Positions 1-5,858 of a stretch of 7,973 nucleotides of DNA are shown in pieces. A program made the position numbers and the translations under genes. Position 1 is the stretch's first letter; each line of letters opens with the position of its first letter. This stretch comes from JANXQG01 sp037147235. GTDB taxonomy: Bacteria > Planctomycetota > Planctomycetia > Pirellulales > Thermoguttaceae. Where the stretch lies: contig JBAWVO010000296.1 of the NCBI GenBank assembly GCA_037147235.1, forward strand, positions 1-7,973, written 5' to 3'. The notes beneath the pieces are model-generated. The model searched no databases. It saw only the letters and a program-made list of their open reading frames with translations, and was not told the DNA's origin.

Positions 1-40
1 CCCTCAAACAAGCCGCTTAAATCAGCACCTCCGGGAATCA
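1..40 (-). CDS. 5' end of an unidentified gene, cut by the window edge
   Basis: An ATG at 38-40 opens a frame that stays open for 13 complete codons to the window edge, reading MIPGGADLSGLFE. It begins seven bases beyond the stop codon of the preceding minus-strand gene, which is the tight spacing expected of a fourth gene in the same transcription unit. No clear Shine-Dalgarno lies in those seven bases, so translation would depend on coupling to the gene before it. The fragment is too short to assign to a family. It could equally be a chance frame. Confidence 0.35.
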
Positions 41-47
41 TGCAAAG

Positions 48-803
48 CTATTTAGTCACCATCGCCTGATCCAACGAACGGGAAGACCGTTTTGTATCGT
101 TGTCGTCCTTGCTTTTTGGCGGACAGGTCACTTCATTGACCACGGCCTGGAAAAGCCGCTTCTGTCGGGGGGTGAATCGCTTACAGACGGCGTAGTCGCC
201 CAAATAGATCGGCAGGTACACGTCCTGCACCTGCTGCTGCTTACGAAGGCCCTTTAATTCCTTGCCGGTCGGAAACTTATACACCAGCCCGCCGTCGTTC
301 CGGACGGCAAACTGCTCAAGGCTGCCCAAAAGCCCATCGCCGACGACAAATACGAAGCGGTCGGGTTCGGCATGGATCTGCTCGAACAACGGTAGGCTTT
401 GCGCCAGGGGCGGAGCATCCTGATTGGGTGGCCACTCGGCGACACGCAGTTCGGCCAGTCCTCTGAGGGTCTCCCGCAACGTCTGGGGCGATCTTCGCGT
501 AACGGATGTACCCCAGATTTGCTTGTACAACACCTGCCTCGGGAAATGGATCTGCGGTATTCGCTGATTTCGGACCTCAGCGTATATGAGCCAGAGCACC
601 CGTTCGCAAATCAGACCGAACGATAGCCCCTTTTGCAGGCGTGCGGTAGGAATGGCAAAGAGCTGGCCGTCAATCCGTGCGCAGGCCCACGCCTTGCCGA
701 GCTCGTCATGTTGAACGACGTGCTGTTGAAACGGCCGAACCGTTCCGCATAGCAACGTGAACTGCTGAAGGCGGATCGGGTCGGCCAGTGTGGTGACGTG
801 CAT
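48..803 (-). CDS. Putative replication initiator-like protein (weak RepA-type winged-helix resemblance)
   Basis: The product has 251 residues and no signal peptide or membrane segment. The stretch at about residues 58-122 reads like the winged-helix core of plasmid RepA-type initiators: a Gly-Leu followed by a hydrophobic helix (RVLWLIYAEVRNQ), then IHFPRQVLYKQIWGTS, then an Arg-rich helix (TLRETLRGLAELRV) that would be the DNA-contacting part. I make this comparison by eye and it is weak. The C-terminal 30 residues are Lys/Arg/Asp/Ser-rich and look disordered. The ATG follows an AGGGG Shine-Dalgarno-like stretch and lies only 14 bp after the stop of the DnaB-like gene, so the two are almost certainly co-transcribed. 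Sitting next to a helicase and a repressor fits a replicon or integrative element. An alternative is an element-specific protein of unknown function. Confidence 0.55.
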   Translation of the reverse strand: MHVTTLADPIRLQQFTLLCGTVRPFQQHVVQHDELGKAWACARIDGQLFAIPTARLQKGLSFGLICERVLWLIYAEVRNQRIPQIHFPRQVLYKQIWGTSVTRRSPQTLRETLRGLAELRVAEWPPNQDAPPLAQSLPLFEQIHAEPDRFVFVVGDGLLGSLEQFAVRNDGGLVYKFPTGKELKGLRKQQQVQDVYLPIYLGDYAVCKRFTPRQKRLFQAVVNEVTCPPKSKDDNDTKRSSRSLDQAMVTK

Positions 804-817
804 GTTACGGCCCCTGT

Positions 818-2419
818 CTACAATGCTTTTTTGCTGTCGAGGCCAGCAGTGCGGGCGTTGCCGCCAGCATTGCTACGGGCCTGTGGTGTAGACACCACGG
901 GGGGCATCTCGGTGAAACGGCAAATCTTATGGTGGAACTGTAGCTGTAAGACCGCCTTGTCACCTGGGCGACTCTTCGCGACGTTGAGTACGCGGGGAAC
1001 AACGTCGCCGTACTGGTTCGTATTCTCTGGTGGCCACAGTAAAAAAATGTTGATCGCTAGCGACCCTAGACGTGCCGACCCGCGCAGATCGTTCGAGGTC
1101 AGGCAGTTTCGATCGACCTTGCGAATCTCGCTGGTCGTGATGACAGGGAACCCATTGGGGCAAGAACTCGATCTGGTGCGTTGCATGAAATGCCCAATAA
1201 CATTCAGGCGGAAGTCATCCTTGTCGTTATCCATGGTCACGTTGTCCGGAAATCGGTCGAGCGATTGAAACATGTCGATCCCCAGGATTCCGTGGGTCGC
1301 CTGTGTCTTGTGATTCAGTTCCTGATAGTACCCGAGGAGAGTATCCTCCGAGATTCCCTCATTCATCCGCAAATTGGGCTTCTCGATGAGCCGCATCCGC
1401 GGGAGGAGACTGTCCTGTAACTCAGTTATGCCATCGCTGATTTGCCGGTTTAACTCGGACGGCCGTTTGTCGGGAGGGAGTTTTAGGGTCCGCTTGTCGC
1501 ATCTGGTTGCCAAGCAGTACAGTCTTTCGAGTGTGGTTCTCTTTGGTTGGTCGATCGTAAGGAACAAGCAATCAAGGTTCTCATCCGCTCGCAGAGCCGA
1601 CACCACTGCATTTAGCAACAACGAGGTTTTACCGTCTCCCTCGTTAGCCCCAAGAATCGTCAGGCCGCTAATGCCGCCGCCCAAGGCGTCGTCGAGCCCG
1701 GGGAGCCCGGTTGGCAACCCATTTGTTGCCCCACTTGACTGCGATAGGAATACGTCCCAGTCTCCGCGCGCCGTCGCGTGCGTTCCGTCAAAATACTTTC
1801 GGTGAGCGACGTGAGCGGCCGCCCTTTTCCTGAGTTTCTGCGGAATCTGGTCGCGAAGAACCAGATCGTATTCGTCTGAGTTCGCAATGTAGGCAGCTAC
1901 GGCTTGCTCTTCTATAGCCCGACAAAGGTCGGCTAGACCAGAATGATCGGCGATTGCATACGCGAGGACAGAGTCGAATCCCTCGCTATTGCAGGCGGCG
2001 ATAACGGTTCTCTTGGCCGATTTCGCGTCCTTGAATGTTCGATCGAGAAATTCCATTTGAACTTGGCGAAAGCCGAACGATACTCCGTGAAGAACCTGTT
2101 CAAGTATCGGAGAGAGATGTCGCCCGAGGCCGTTATCTTGTCGCCACTCGGAATCTTTCAGTTGGTACGTTGAAGATTCCAGGGTTTTGGCAATTTTCCC
2201 CTGCCGGCCCAGGGCAACCTCTAGCTGTTTGATCGTGGGGTCCATTTCGGTGAACGATACCTCTGGGGAGGCGTCGGGTTCAGCATCCTCGTCGTCAATT
2301 AGCTTTTCGGGATCATAGTCATGTTCGGGCCGTGGCTTGATGTTGCGATGTACACGGCCGTTGACGTGCTTCGCATTGTCATCTTTGACGCGAGCGGTGT
2401 TTTGCGTTGAATTAGTCAT
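818..2419 (-). CDS. DnaB-like RecA-fold replicative helicase/ATPase
   Basis: The product has 533 residues. Residues 234-500 follow the DnaB C-terminal (RecA-fold) domain in order: PTGLPGLDDALGGGISG before the P-loop, a DnaB-style Walker A, ANEGDGKTS (258-266; DnaB also has Ala where other P-loops have Gly), Walker B ILGIDMFQSL (378-387), then PVITTSEIRKVDR and LRGSARLGSLAINIFLLWP (445-463), matching the DnaB motifs with the sensor and late Asp/hydrophobic strand. The position of the DnaB catalytic Glu (FSLEM in DnaB) appears as LTIDQ, so an Asp may take its place. The N-terminal 230 residues do not resemble the DnaB N-terminal domain; residues 30-60 are acidic and low complexity. The ATG has an AGAGGAG Shine-Dalgarno nine bases upstream. 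The protein would unwind or remodel DNA during replication of the mobile element that also carries the repressor and the putative initiator. A KaiC/RadA-like ATPase is the alternative. Confidence 0.8.
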   Translation of the reverse strand: MTNSTQNTARVKDDNAKHVNGRVHRNIKPRPEHDYDPEKLIDDEDAEPDASPEVSFTEMDPTIKQLEVALGRQGKIAKTLESSTYQLKDSEWRQDNGLGRHLSPILEQVLHGVSFGFRQVQMEFLDRTFKDAKSAKRTVIAACNSEGFDSVLAYAIADHSGLADLCRAIEEQAVAAYIANSDEYDLVLRDQIPQKLRKRAAAHVAHRKYFDGTHATARGDWDVFLSQSSGATNGLPTGLPGLDDALGGGISGLTILGANEGDGKTSLLLNAVVSALRADENLDCLFLTIDQPKRTTLERLYCLATRCDKRTLKLPPDKRPSELNRQISDGITELQDSLLPRMRLIEKPNLRMNEGISEDTLLGYYQELNHKTQATHGILGIDMFQSLDRFPDNVTMDNDKDDFRLNVIGHFMQRTRSSSCPNGFPVITTSEIRKVDRNCLTSNDLRGSARLGSLAINIFLLWPPENTNQYGDVVPRVLNVAKSRPGDKAVLQLQFHHKICRFTEMPPVVSTPQARSNAGGNARTAGLDSKKAL

Positions 2420-2471
2420 ACGAAAAAACTCCTCTTGAAATAGGGGTTGGGTGCGGTAGACGGCGATTCAT
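2412..2471 (-). CDS. Possible 19-residue leader ORF overlapping the helicase start
   Basis: An ATG at 2469-2471 opens a 19-codon frame that ends with TAA at 2412-2414, five bases inside the helicase gene in another frame. It is preceded by GAGGTG, which is too close to be a good ribosome site. Because the stop overlaps the helicase start, its translation could feed ribosomes into the helicase gene. The helicase already has its own good AGAGGAG site, which lies inside this small frame. The peptide is Pro/Arg-rich with no recognised motif. This is a low-confidence candidate and may be chance. Confidence 0.18.
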   Translation of the reverse strand: MNRRLPHPTPISRGVFSYD

Positions 2472-2582
2472 CACCTCGTCAGCCGCGCTGTGTATTTGGG
2501 TCGCCGTGTTCTTCCTGATCGCGGCGCTCCATTCTTCTTTTCGCAGTCGTCAGTTGGGAAAATCAACGCCAGATCGTTCTGC

Positions 2583-2602
2583 GAAACTCATGTCCAAGTT
2601 TC
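2583..2602. repeat. Small inverted repeat between repressor and helicase genes
   Basis: GAAACT (2583-2588) and AGTTTC (2597-2602) form perfect 6-bp arms around an 8-bp spacer. The element lies in the 231-bp gap (2420-2650) between the repressor stop and the helicase start. It has no T-run after it on the minus strand, so it is not a standard terminator. It could be a protein-binding site or part of an origin, but I see no iterons or AT-rich tract in the gap to support an origin. The rest of the gap contains only short minus-strand frames of under 20 codons. Confidence 0.3.
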
Positions 2603-2650
2603 ATTCAGACTCAAAGTTCTTGTCCTTCAACATATACCGAATACTTCTGG

Positions 2651-3514
2651 CTAGTTTTCGGCTGGGCTCCGTCGGACCATAAAGACGCAAACGCACACGA
2701 TGTCCTCGTAGGCGATCGTGGGCAGGAGCAGGTTTGGTTGTAGATCGAGTTGGCCCAACTCGATTTCCACCAGCTTCCCGGTCGTGGGGGATCGCTCCAA
2801 CCGATATAGGGTTTCGACATTGCGAACACCTCCGCGGAACTCAACAGAGGTCACTTTGCGTCTAACCTCGGAAGGATCAACGCCGAGGTCGAACGTATCG
2901 ACCTCGATCCGTGCGGGGCCAGACTCTTCGTTGCCAGGCTTGTAGTGGACCAGCCCCAGCTTCAATTTCTGCGCACGATTGACAACGATGTTGACGCCGC
3001 AGAGTTCGTCGTCCAGCCGCTCCTTGTCCGGAAAAACACGAGGGTCAGTTTCCATTAGCAGCAGGTCGCGAACGCGCAGTCGCAAGCCCGACGACCGCAG
3101 CACAGGGTCGCCAGGCTGAATTTCGTGCCAATATCGAGTGGGCCGGAAGAAATTAGCTGTAAGCGAGAACATTTCTCCCGAAAGGTTCATTTGATGGTTA
3201 TCCGGTGGCCCAGGGAGAATTTGCTTGGCGATGGGAATGGGAATTCCCTGGCCGGAATCCGCCTCATTGAGCTTGCCCTCGCCTCGGAATAACCAGGGTA
3301 GATTCACGCTTGGCCAACGAGCTAACACCTCGATGAGCTTTCCCGGGGGAGCTTGGCCGCCCTCGACGACCTTCCAGAGTACCGCTTGAGAGACGCCAAT
3401 ATCCTTTGCCATCCTTGCCTTATTACCCCCCCACATGCAGGAGCACAGTTGGGCGATGCGCGATGAAAGTTCGGGTGATCCGCCAGATTTTCGTCGATTT
3501 GGAACCTTTGCCAT
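2651..3514 (-). CDS. XRE-family (CI-like) repressor with S24-type C-terminal region
   Basis: With the start at ATG 3512-3514 the product has 287 residues. An upstream TTG at 3544 extends the frame but lies inside the predicted -10 box, whereas the ATG has an AAGGGA Shine-Dalgarno (3520-3525) five bases before it. Residues 14-80 form an XRE helix-turn-helix: MAKDIGVSQAVLWKVVEGGQAPP, then a helix ending NLPWLFRGEG, the WLFxGEG signature at the end of many phage-type repressor HTH domains. The later part (PIPIAKQILPGPP, then WHEIQPGDPVLR and a hydrophobic strand) recalls the S24/LexA-like fold of CI repressors. I cannot find the GDSM serine and partner lysine needed for self-cleavage, so RecA-triggered cleavage is not predicted. 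It heads the minus-strand group with the helicase and initiator-like genes and probably represses its own promoter. Confidence 0.75.
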   Translation of the reverse strand: MAKVPNRRKSGGSPELSSRIAQLCSCMWGGNKARMAKDIGVSQAVLWKVVEGGQAPPGKLIEVLARWPSVNLPWLFRGEGKLNEADSGQGIPIPIAKQILPGPPDNHQMNLSGEMFSLTANFFRPTRYWHEIQPGDPVLRSSGLRLRVRDLLLMETDPRVFPDKERLDDELCGVNIVVNRAQKLKLGLVHYKPGNEESGPARIEVDTFDLGVDPSEVRRKVTSVEFRGGVRNVETLYRLERSPTTGKLVEIELGQLDLQPNLLLPTIAYEDIVCVCVFMVRRSPAEN

Positions 3515-3530
3515 AGCAATCCCTTGGGTT

Positions 3531-3560
3531 TCTAATAAGAGCAAGTATACTCTAATAAGA
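3531..3560. promoter_or_regulatory. Twin operator-like repeats TCTAATAAGA
   Basis: The 10-mer TCTAATAAGA occurs at 3531-3540 and again at 3551-3560, exactly 20 bp apart, about two helical turns. Each copy is itself an imperfect palindrome (8 of 10 positions symmetric, TCT...AGA ends). One copy sits inside the -35/-10 spacer of the repressor promoter and the other covers the predicted start of transcription. Binding of an XRE repressor dimer at either would block its own promoter. This is the layout of negative autoregulation; which protein binds is inferred. Confidence 0.55.
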
Positions 3561-3572
3561 ATTAAAAAGCAA
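3544..3572 (-). promoter_or_regulatory. Sigma-70-like promoter of the repressor gene
   Basis: On the minus strand TTGCTT (3567-3572) and TATACT (3544-3549) are separated by exactly 17 bp. They match the -35 consensus at four of six positions and the -10 consensus at five of six. The predicted transcription start near 3537 leaves a leader of about 23 bases with an AAGGGA ribosome site before the ATG at 3514. The whole stretch is AT-rich compared with its surroundings. One operator-like repeat lies between the two boxes and another just after the -10. Confidence 0.6.
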
Positions 3573-3610
3573 GATGGCTACAGACTATACTCCTCGCGGT
3601 TGAGACTGAC

Positions 3611-3670
3611 ACTAACCCGAAGCGCGAGAGAGGTTGCTAAGTCGTTGCCTCGCTTGCGCTTCGGGCTGGT
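3611..3670. repeat. Planctomycete-type interspersed palindromic repeat
   Basis: Arms of 23 bp (3611-3633 and 3648-3670) enclose a 14-bp loop and pair at most positions, with the shared core CCCGAAGCGC followed by AG and GAGG. Both arms carry the CCCGAAGCGCAAGCGAGG-like word whose translation gives SPKRKRG-type peptides, which I know from many planctomycete genomes as an artefact of an intergenic repeat. It lies between the repressor promoter and the esterase remnant. It may act as a bidirectional hairpin, but there is no T-run to make it a typical terminator. Confidence 0.6.
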
Positions 3671-3677
3671 ATGGATT

Positions 3678-3706
3678 GGGACAATCTCAACCGCGGACAG
3701 TATAAT
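3678..3706 (+). promoter_or_regulatory. Promoter-like sequence facing the esterase remnant
   Basis: GGGACA (3678-3683, four of six to the -35 consensus) and a perfect TATAAT (3701-3706) are 17 bp apart on the plus strand. It points at the decayed sialate O-acetylesterase remnant, the only plus-strand coding-like sequence nearby, and may be its leftover promoter or a promoter of a different, lost gene. Most of the same segment also matches a stretch inside the sigma-54 activator gene, so the promoter reading may be accidental. Confidence 0.35.
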
Positions 3707-3794
3707 TTTCCGTGTCACGAAGATTTGGGAAGCTGCCGCCACTACGATGCTCGGTCGATGACACGCCAGTTCGGCCGGATTACGTCGCTCGACG

Positions 3795-4078
3795 AGTGGG
3801 GCGATCCGGCTCTCTTTCGCCCACATCGCGGCGGCCTGAAGTCGCGCGATGGCAAGCCGCTGTCCGAGTTCGAGATCACCGCGGCCGAGGGCAAGTTCGC
3901 TGCGGCCGAAGCTGTGATCGACGGCGACACGGTTGTTGTCCATGCCAAGGAGGTTGAATCGCCTGCCCAGGTAAGGTTCGGCTGGAGGAACGACGCGAAC
4001 CCCAATTTGGTCAACAAGGAGGGACTGCCTGCCTCGCCATTCCAGACCAACAACTGGCAGGGCGGGACGGGCGAATGA
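3795..4078 (+). pseudogene. 3' remnant of a sialate O-acetylesterase gene, frameshifted
   Basis: The frame ending at TGA 4076-4078 carries GLKSRDGKPLSEFEI, then AEAVIDGDTVVV, then VRFGW, and finishes with NLVNKEGLPASPFQTNNW. This order of blocks is the C-terminal end of planctomycete sialate O-acetylesterases (SGNH-type esterases acting on O-acetylated sugars). Just upstream, in a different frame, 3804-3827 reads IRLSFAHI, matching the IRLSFDHVGGG block that normally precedes GLKSRDG. One base is missing at about 3828, which breaks the frame. The catalytic Ser/His parts and about 400 residues of the enzyme are absent. The 3' end is complete, so the gene was cut from its 5' side, probably by the event that placed the repressor module next to it. 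No function is expected. Confidence 0.75.
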
Positions 4079-4123
4079 CCTTCGGTGCTGGCTGCGGTTG
4101 TTAAATGTGGCGTCGGAGACTTC

Positions 4124-4627
4124 TCAAGGTCGTTGTGAGGCGCTGCTTGGCAATTCTCGGACCTCCAGCATGCCGTCGAAGAATCGCTGGCTAACGGCTT
4201 CGGCGATCAGCTTACGGTGGCAGCGATCGTAGTCCTTGCAGGCGCAGAGAAGACAGCAACGCTGACCCTTCTTCCGCACCAGATGCTGCAACAATTCCAG
4301 GCCGCGGTTGACAGGCCACGGTTCGACCGGCACTGCCAAGTGAGCACGCAAGATTCGCATCTCGCGATCATTCTTCTGGGGATTGCCTAACTCGACAATC
4401 CACTGGTAGTCGATACCGACTTGCCGGAGATGACCGTTCAAGCCGATACCGCCATCAAGCAAGTGCCAGTCACGTGGGCCGTACCTGGCGAGCGGATTTA
4501 CCTGGGACGGGCACGGCGAGTGCCGAATGTCCACAAGCGTGGTGATTTCGGTTTCCAGCAAAGTCTGTATGAGTCGTTCCAGCCGTATCTTCGTTGGCCA
4601 GCGACCATATCCGAGCGTGTAGATCAT
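4124..4627 (-). CDS. DUF488 family protein
   Basis: The product has 167 residues, a normal length for DUF488. The family blocks are present in order: TLGYGRW at 4-10, LVDIRHSP at 31-38, GIDYQWIVELGNPQ at 71-84, and LLCACKDYDRCHRKLIAEAV at 126-145 with the characteristic Cys-His-Arg near the end. The biochemical role of DUF488 is not settled as far as I know; the conserved Asp/Arg and Cys/His residues suggest an enzyme. The ATG is preceded by a perfect GGAGG eight bases upstream. It starts 38 bp after the radical SAM gene and is the last gene of the putative sigma-54-controlled operon. Its stop lies 45 bp from the convergent esterase remnant, with no clear terminator hairpin between them. Confidence 0.85.
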   Translation of the reverse strand: MIYTLGYGRWPTKIRLERLIQTLLETEITTLVDIRHSPCPSQVNPLARYGPRDWHLLDGGIGLNGHLRQVGIDYQWIVELGNPQKNDREMRILRAHLAVPVEPWPVNRGLELLQHLVRKKGQRCCLLCACKDYDRCHRKLIAEAVSQRFFDGMLEVRELPSSASQRP

Positions 4628-4665
4628 TTAACATTCCTCCGAATTAAAGGGTTACTTAATCGCGA

Positions 4666-5748
4666 TCATGCCTGCAACGCGGCGATTGCTGCATTCTGGC
4701 TCTTGCCGTTTTCGTCAGGCTTGGATTGCAGCAAGACCCCTACCAGACCATGGAACGCACTAGCATCCTCCTTGACGATCTTGTCCTCGTACAGCAGGTA
4801 GCGGAACTTATCCATCCACCCGTCATCCTCAGCCTTGCGGCGCAGGCGGGTGTACAGATCGGTGGCGTACCGGCTCCACGTCGCCTTGGCTTTCTCTTTC
4901 TTTTTCTTTTTCGCTCCATATACGTCGATCAAGAACTGGCGGTCGGCCCCACCTTCGAGACACGCATCATGCACGCCCATCCAGTTGGCGCGGTCGTTGT
5001 AAGGCTCGGCCCAAACTTGCTCGACCAAACTAGGTCGAATCGCATCGACCAGGCGATCCAGGCCATCGCCTTCCAAGACGTGGGGGAAGACGGGGCACAG
5101 CATGCCGAAGGTCGGCACGCCGGCATCCTGGAGGTTGTTCATCGCCCGGATACGAGCGGTCGGGAGCGAGGTCTTGGTTTCGATCATTTTGGCCCATCCG
5201 TTGTCCAGGGTGCCAATCGAAAGGCCGACCACGAACCGGCCTGAGTACTTCAAGAAGAAGTCGATCCACGGCTTTGAGCCGACGATGCTGTTCTTCGTCA
5301 GCACGCGGATGCGAAAACTGGTCTGGTCGAGCACCATCGCGAGCGCCGCTTTCGTCGTGCCATCCTTGACGAGCATGGGCGAAAAACCATCCGTCAACAT
5401 TGAGAAGACGAGAGTCTGCCCGAGCCCCCACGACTTTTCCTTGTTGCGGAGTTGCTTCGTCAGATTCTCCAGGACATCGGGCCAAGCGAACATCAGGTTC
5501 GGGGCATCCGCCGGCAGAGTTCGCTCGCCGGTCTGCTTTTCCGTCAGGTCGGCAAACGGCTTGCGGTTGATGCGAAGGTAGTTGCCGTGGGGCGAGCTAC
5601 AATACATGCAGCCAAACTGGCAAAGCCCGCAAATGTCGAGCTTGTAATCCGAGAGATTCTTCTTCTGGAAGCCCGGGGAGGACTGGATCGGTTCCATGAT
5701 CGTGGGGACTTCCACGATTTCTGCTGAAAGTGCATTGATATGTTTCAT
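4666..5748 (-). CDS. Radical SAM protein, spore photoproduct lyase-like
   Basis: The product has 360 residues. The 4Fe-4S cluster motif CX3CX2C is seen as C43, C47 and C50 in LDICGLCQFGCMYC, with an extra Cys at 40. Later blocks follow the SPL-like branch: TLVFSMLTDGFSPM (112-125, in the place of the TDPYQP motif), RVLTKNS (148-154), VVGLSIGT (173-180), then an Arg-rich helix and LQDAGVPTFGMLCPVFPHV (206-224). A Lys-rich run (AKKKKKEKAKA) near residue 274 separates the barrel from a C-terminal helical tail. The protein should cleave S-adenosylmethionine to a 5'-deoxyadenosyl radical; the substrate is unknown, though SPL relatives repair DNA photoproducts. The ATG has AGGAA upstream. It lies between the HEAT gene (110-bp gap containing hairpins) and the DUF488 gene (38-bp gap), suggesting that all three act together. 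Confidence 0.85.
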   Translation of the reverse strand: MKHINALSAEIVEVPTIMEPIQSSPGFQKKNLSDYKLDICGLCQFGCMYCSSPHGNYLRINRKPFADLTEKQTGERTLPADAPNLMFAWPDVLENLTKQLRNKEKSWGLGQTLVFSMLTDGFSPMLVKDGTTKAALAMVLDQTSFRIRVLTKNSIVGSKPWIDFFLKYSGRFVVGLSIGTLDNGWAKMIETKTSLPTARIRAMNNLQDAGVPTFGMLCPVFPHVLEGDGLDRLVDAIRPSLVEQVWAEPYNDRANWMGVHDACLEGGADRQFLIDVYGAKKKKKEKAKATWSRYATDLYTRLRRKAEDDGWMDKFRYLLYEDKIVKEDASAFHGLVGVLLQSKPDENGKSQNAAIAALQA

Positions 5749-5813
5749 GTTGATTTCCTTTGAATGTTGGGTGAAATGTGAGTCTTAACAGTCAGATGGT
5801 TATCCTGACCGCC

Positions 5814-5833
5814 GGCGGGCATCCGTGCCCGCC
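5814..5833. repeat. GC-rich 8-bp-stem hairpin between operon genes
   Basis: GGCGGGCA (5814-5821) and TGCCCGCC (5826-5833) form a perfect 8-bp stem with a 4-base loop. A weaker hairpin (GTCAG 5791-5795 with CTGAC 5805-5809) lies next to it. Both sit in the 110-bp gap between the HEAT-repeat and radical SAM genes. No T-run follows on the minus strand, so it is more likely a REP-like element, an mRNA-stabilising hairpin or a partial attenuator than a full terminator. Similar GC-rich short palindromes are common between planctomycete genes (from memory). Confidence 0.6.
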
Positions 5834-5858
5834 AGGAGTTCAGTGATATACGCCGTGC

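Noticed and set aside
798..1805. Plus-strand open frames over the helicase gene
   Set aside because: They are antisense to a gene with clear DnaB motifs, have no ribosome sites and no recognisable domains.
3578..3943. Minus-strand frame containing SPKRKRG
   Set aside because: It is produced by the palindromic repeat and by the antisense of the esterase remnant, not by a real gene.
4888..4914. A-rich run in the radical SAM gene (Lys-rich stretch) as a programmed frameshift site
   Set aside because: The longest A run is five followed by G, shorter than an A6G slippery heptamer, and the frame simply continues as coding on both sides.
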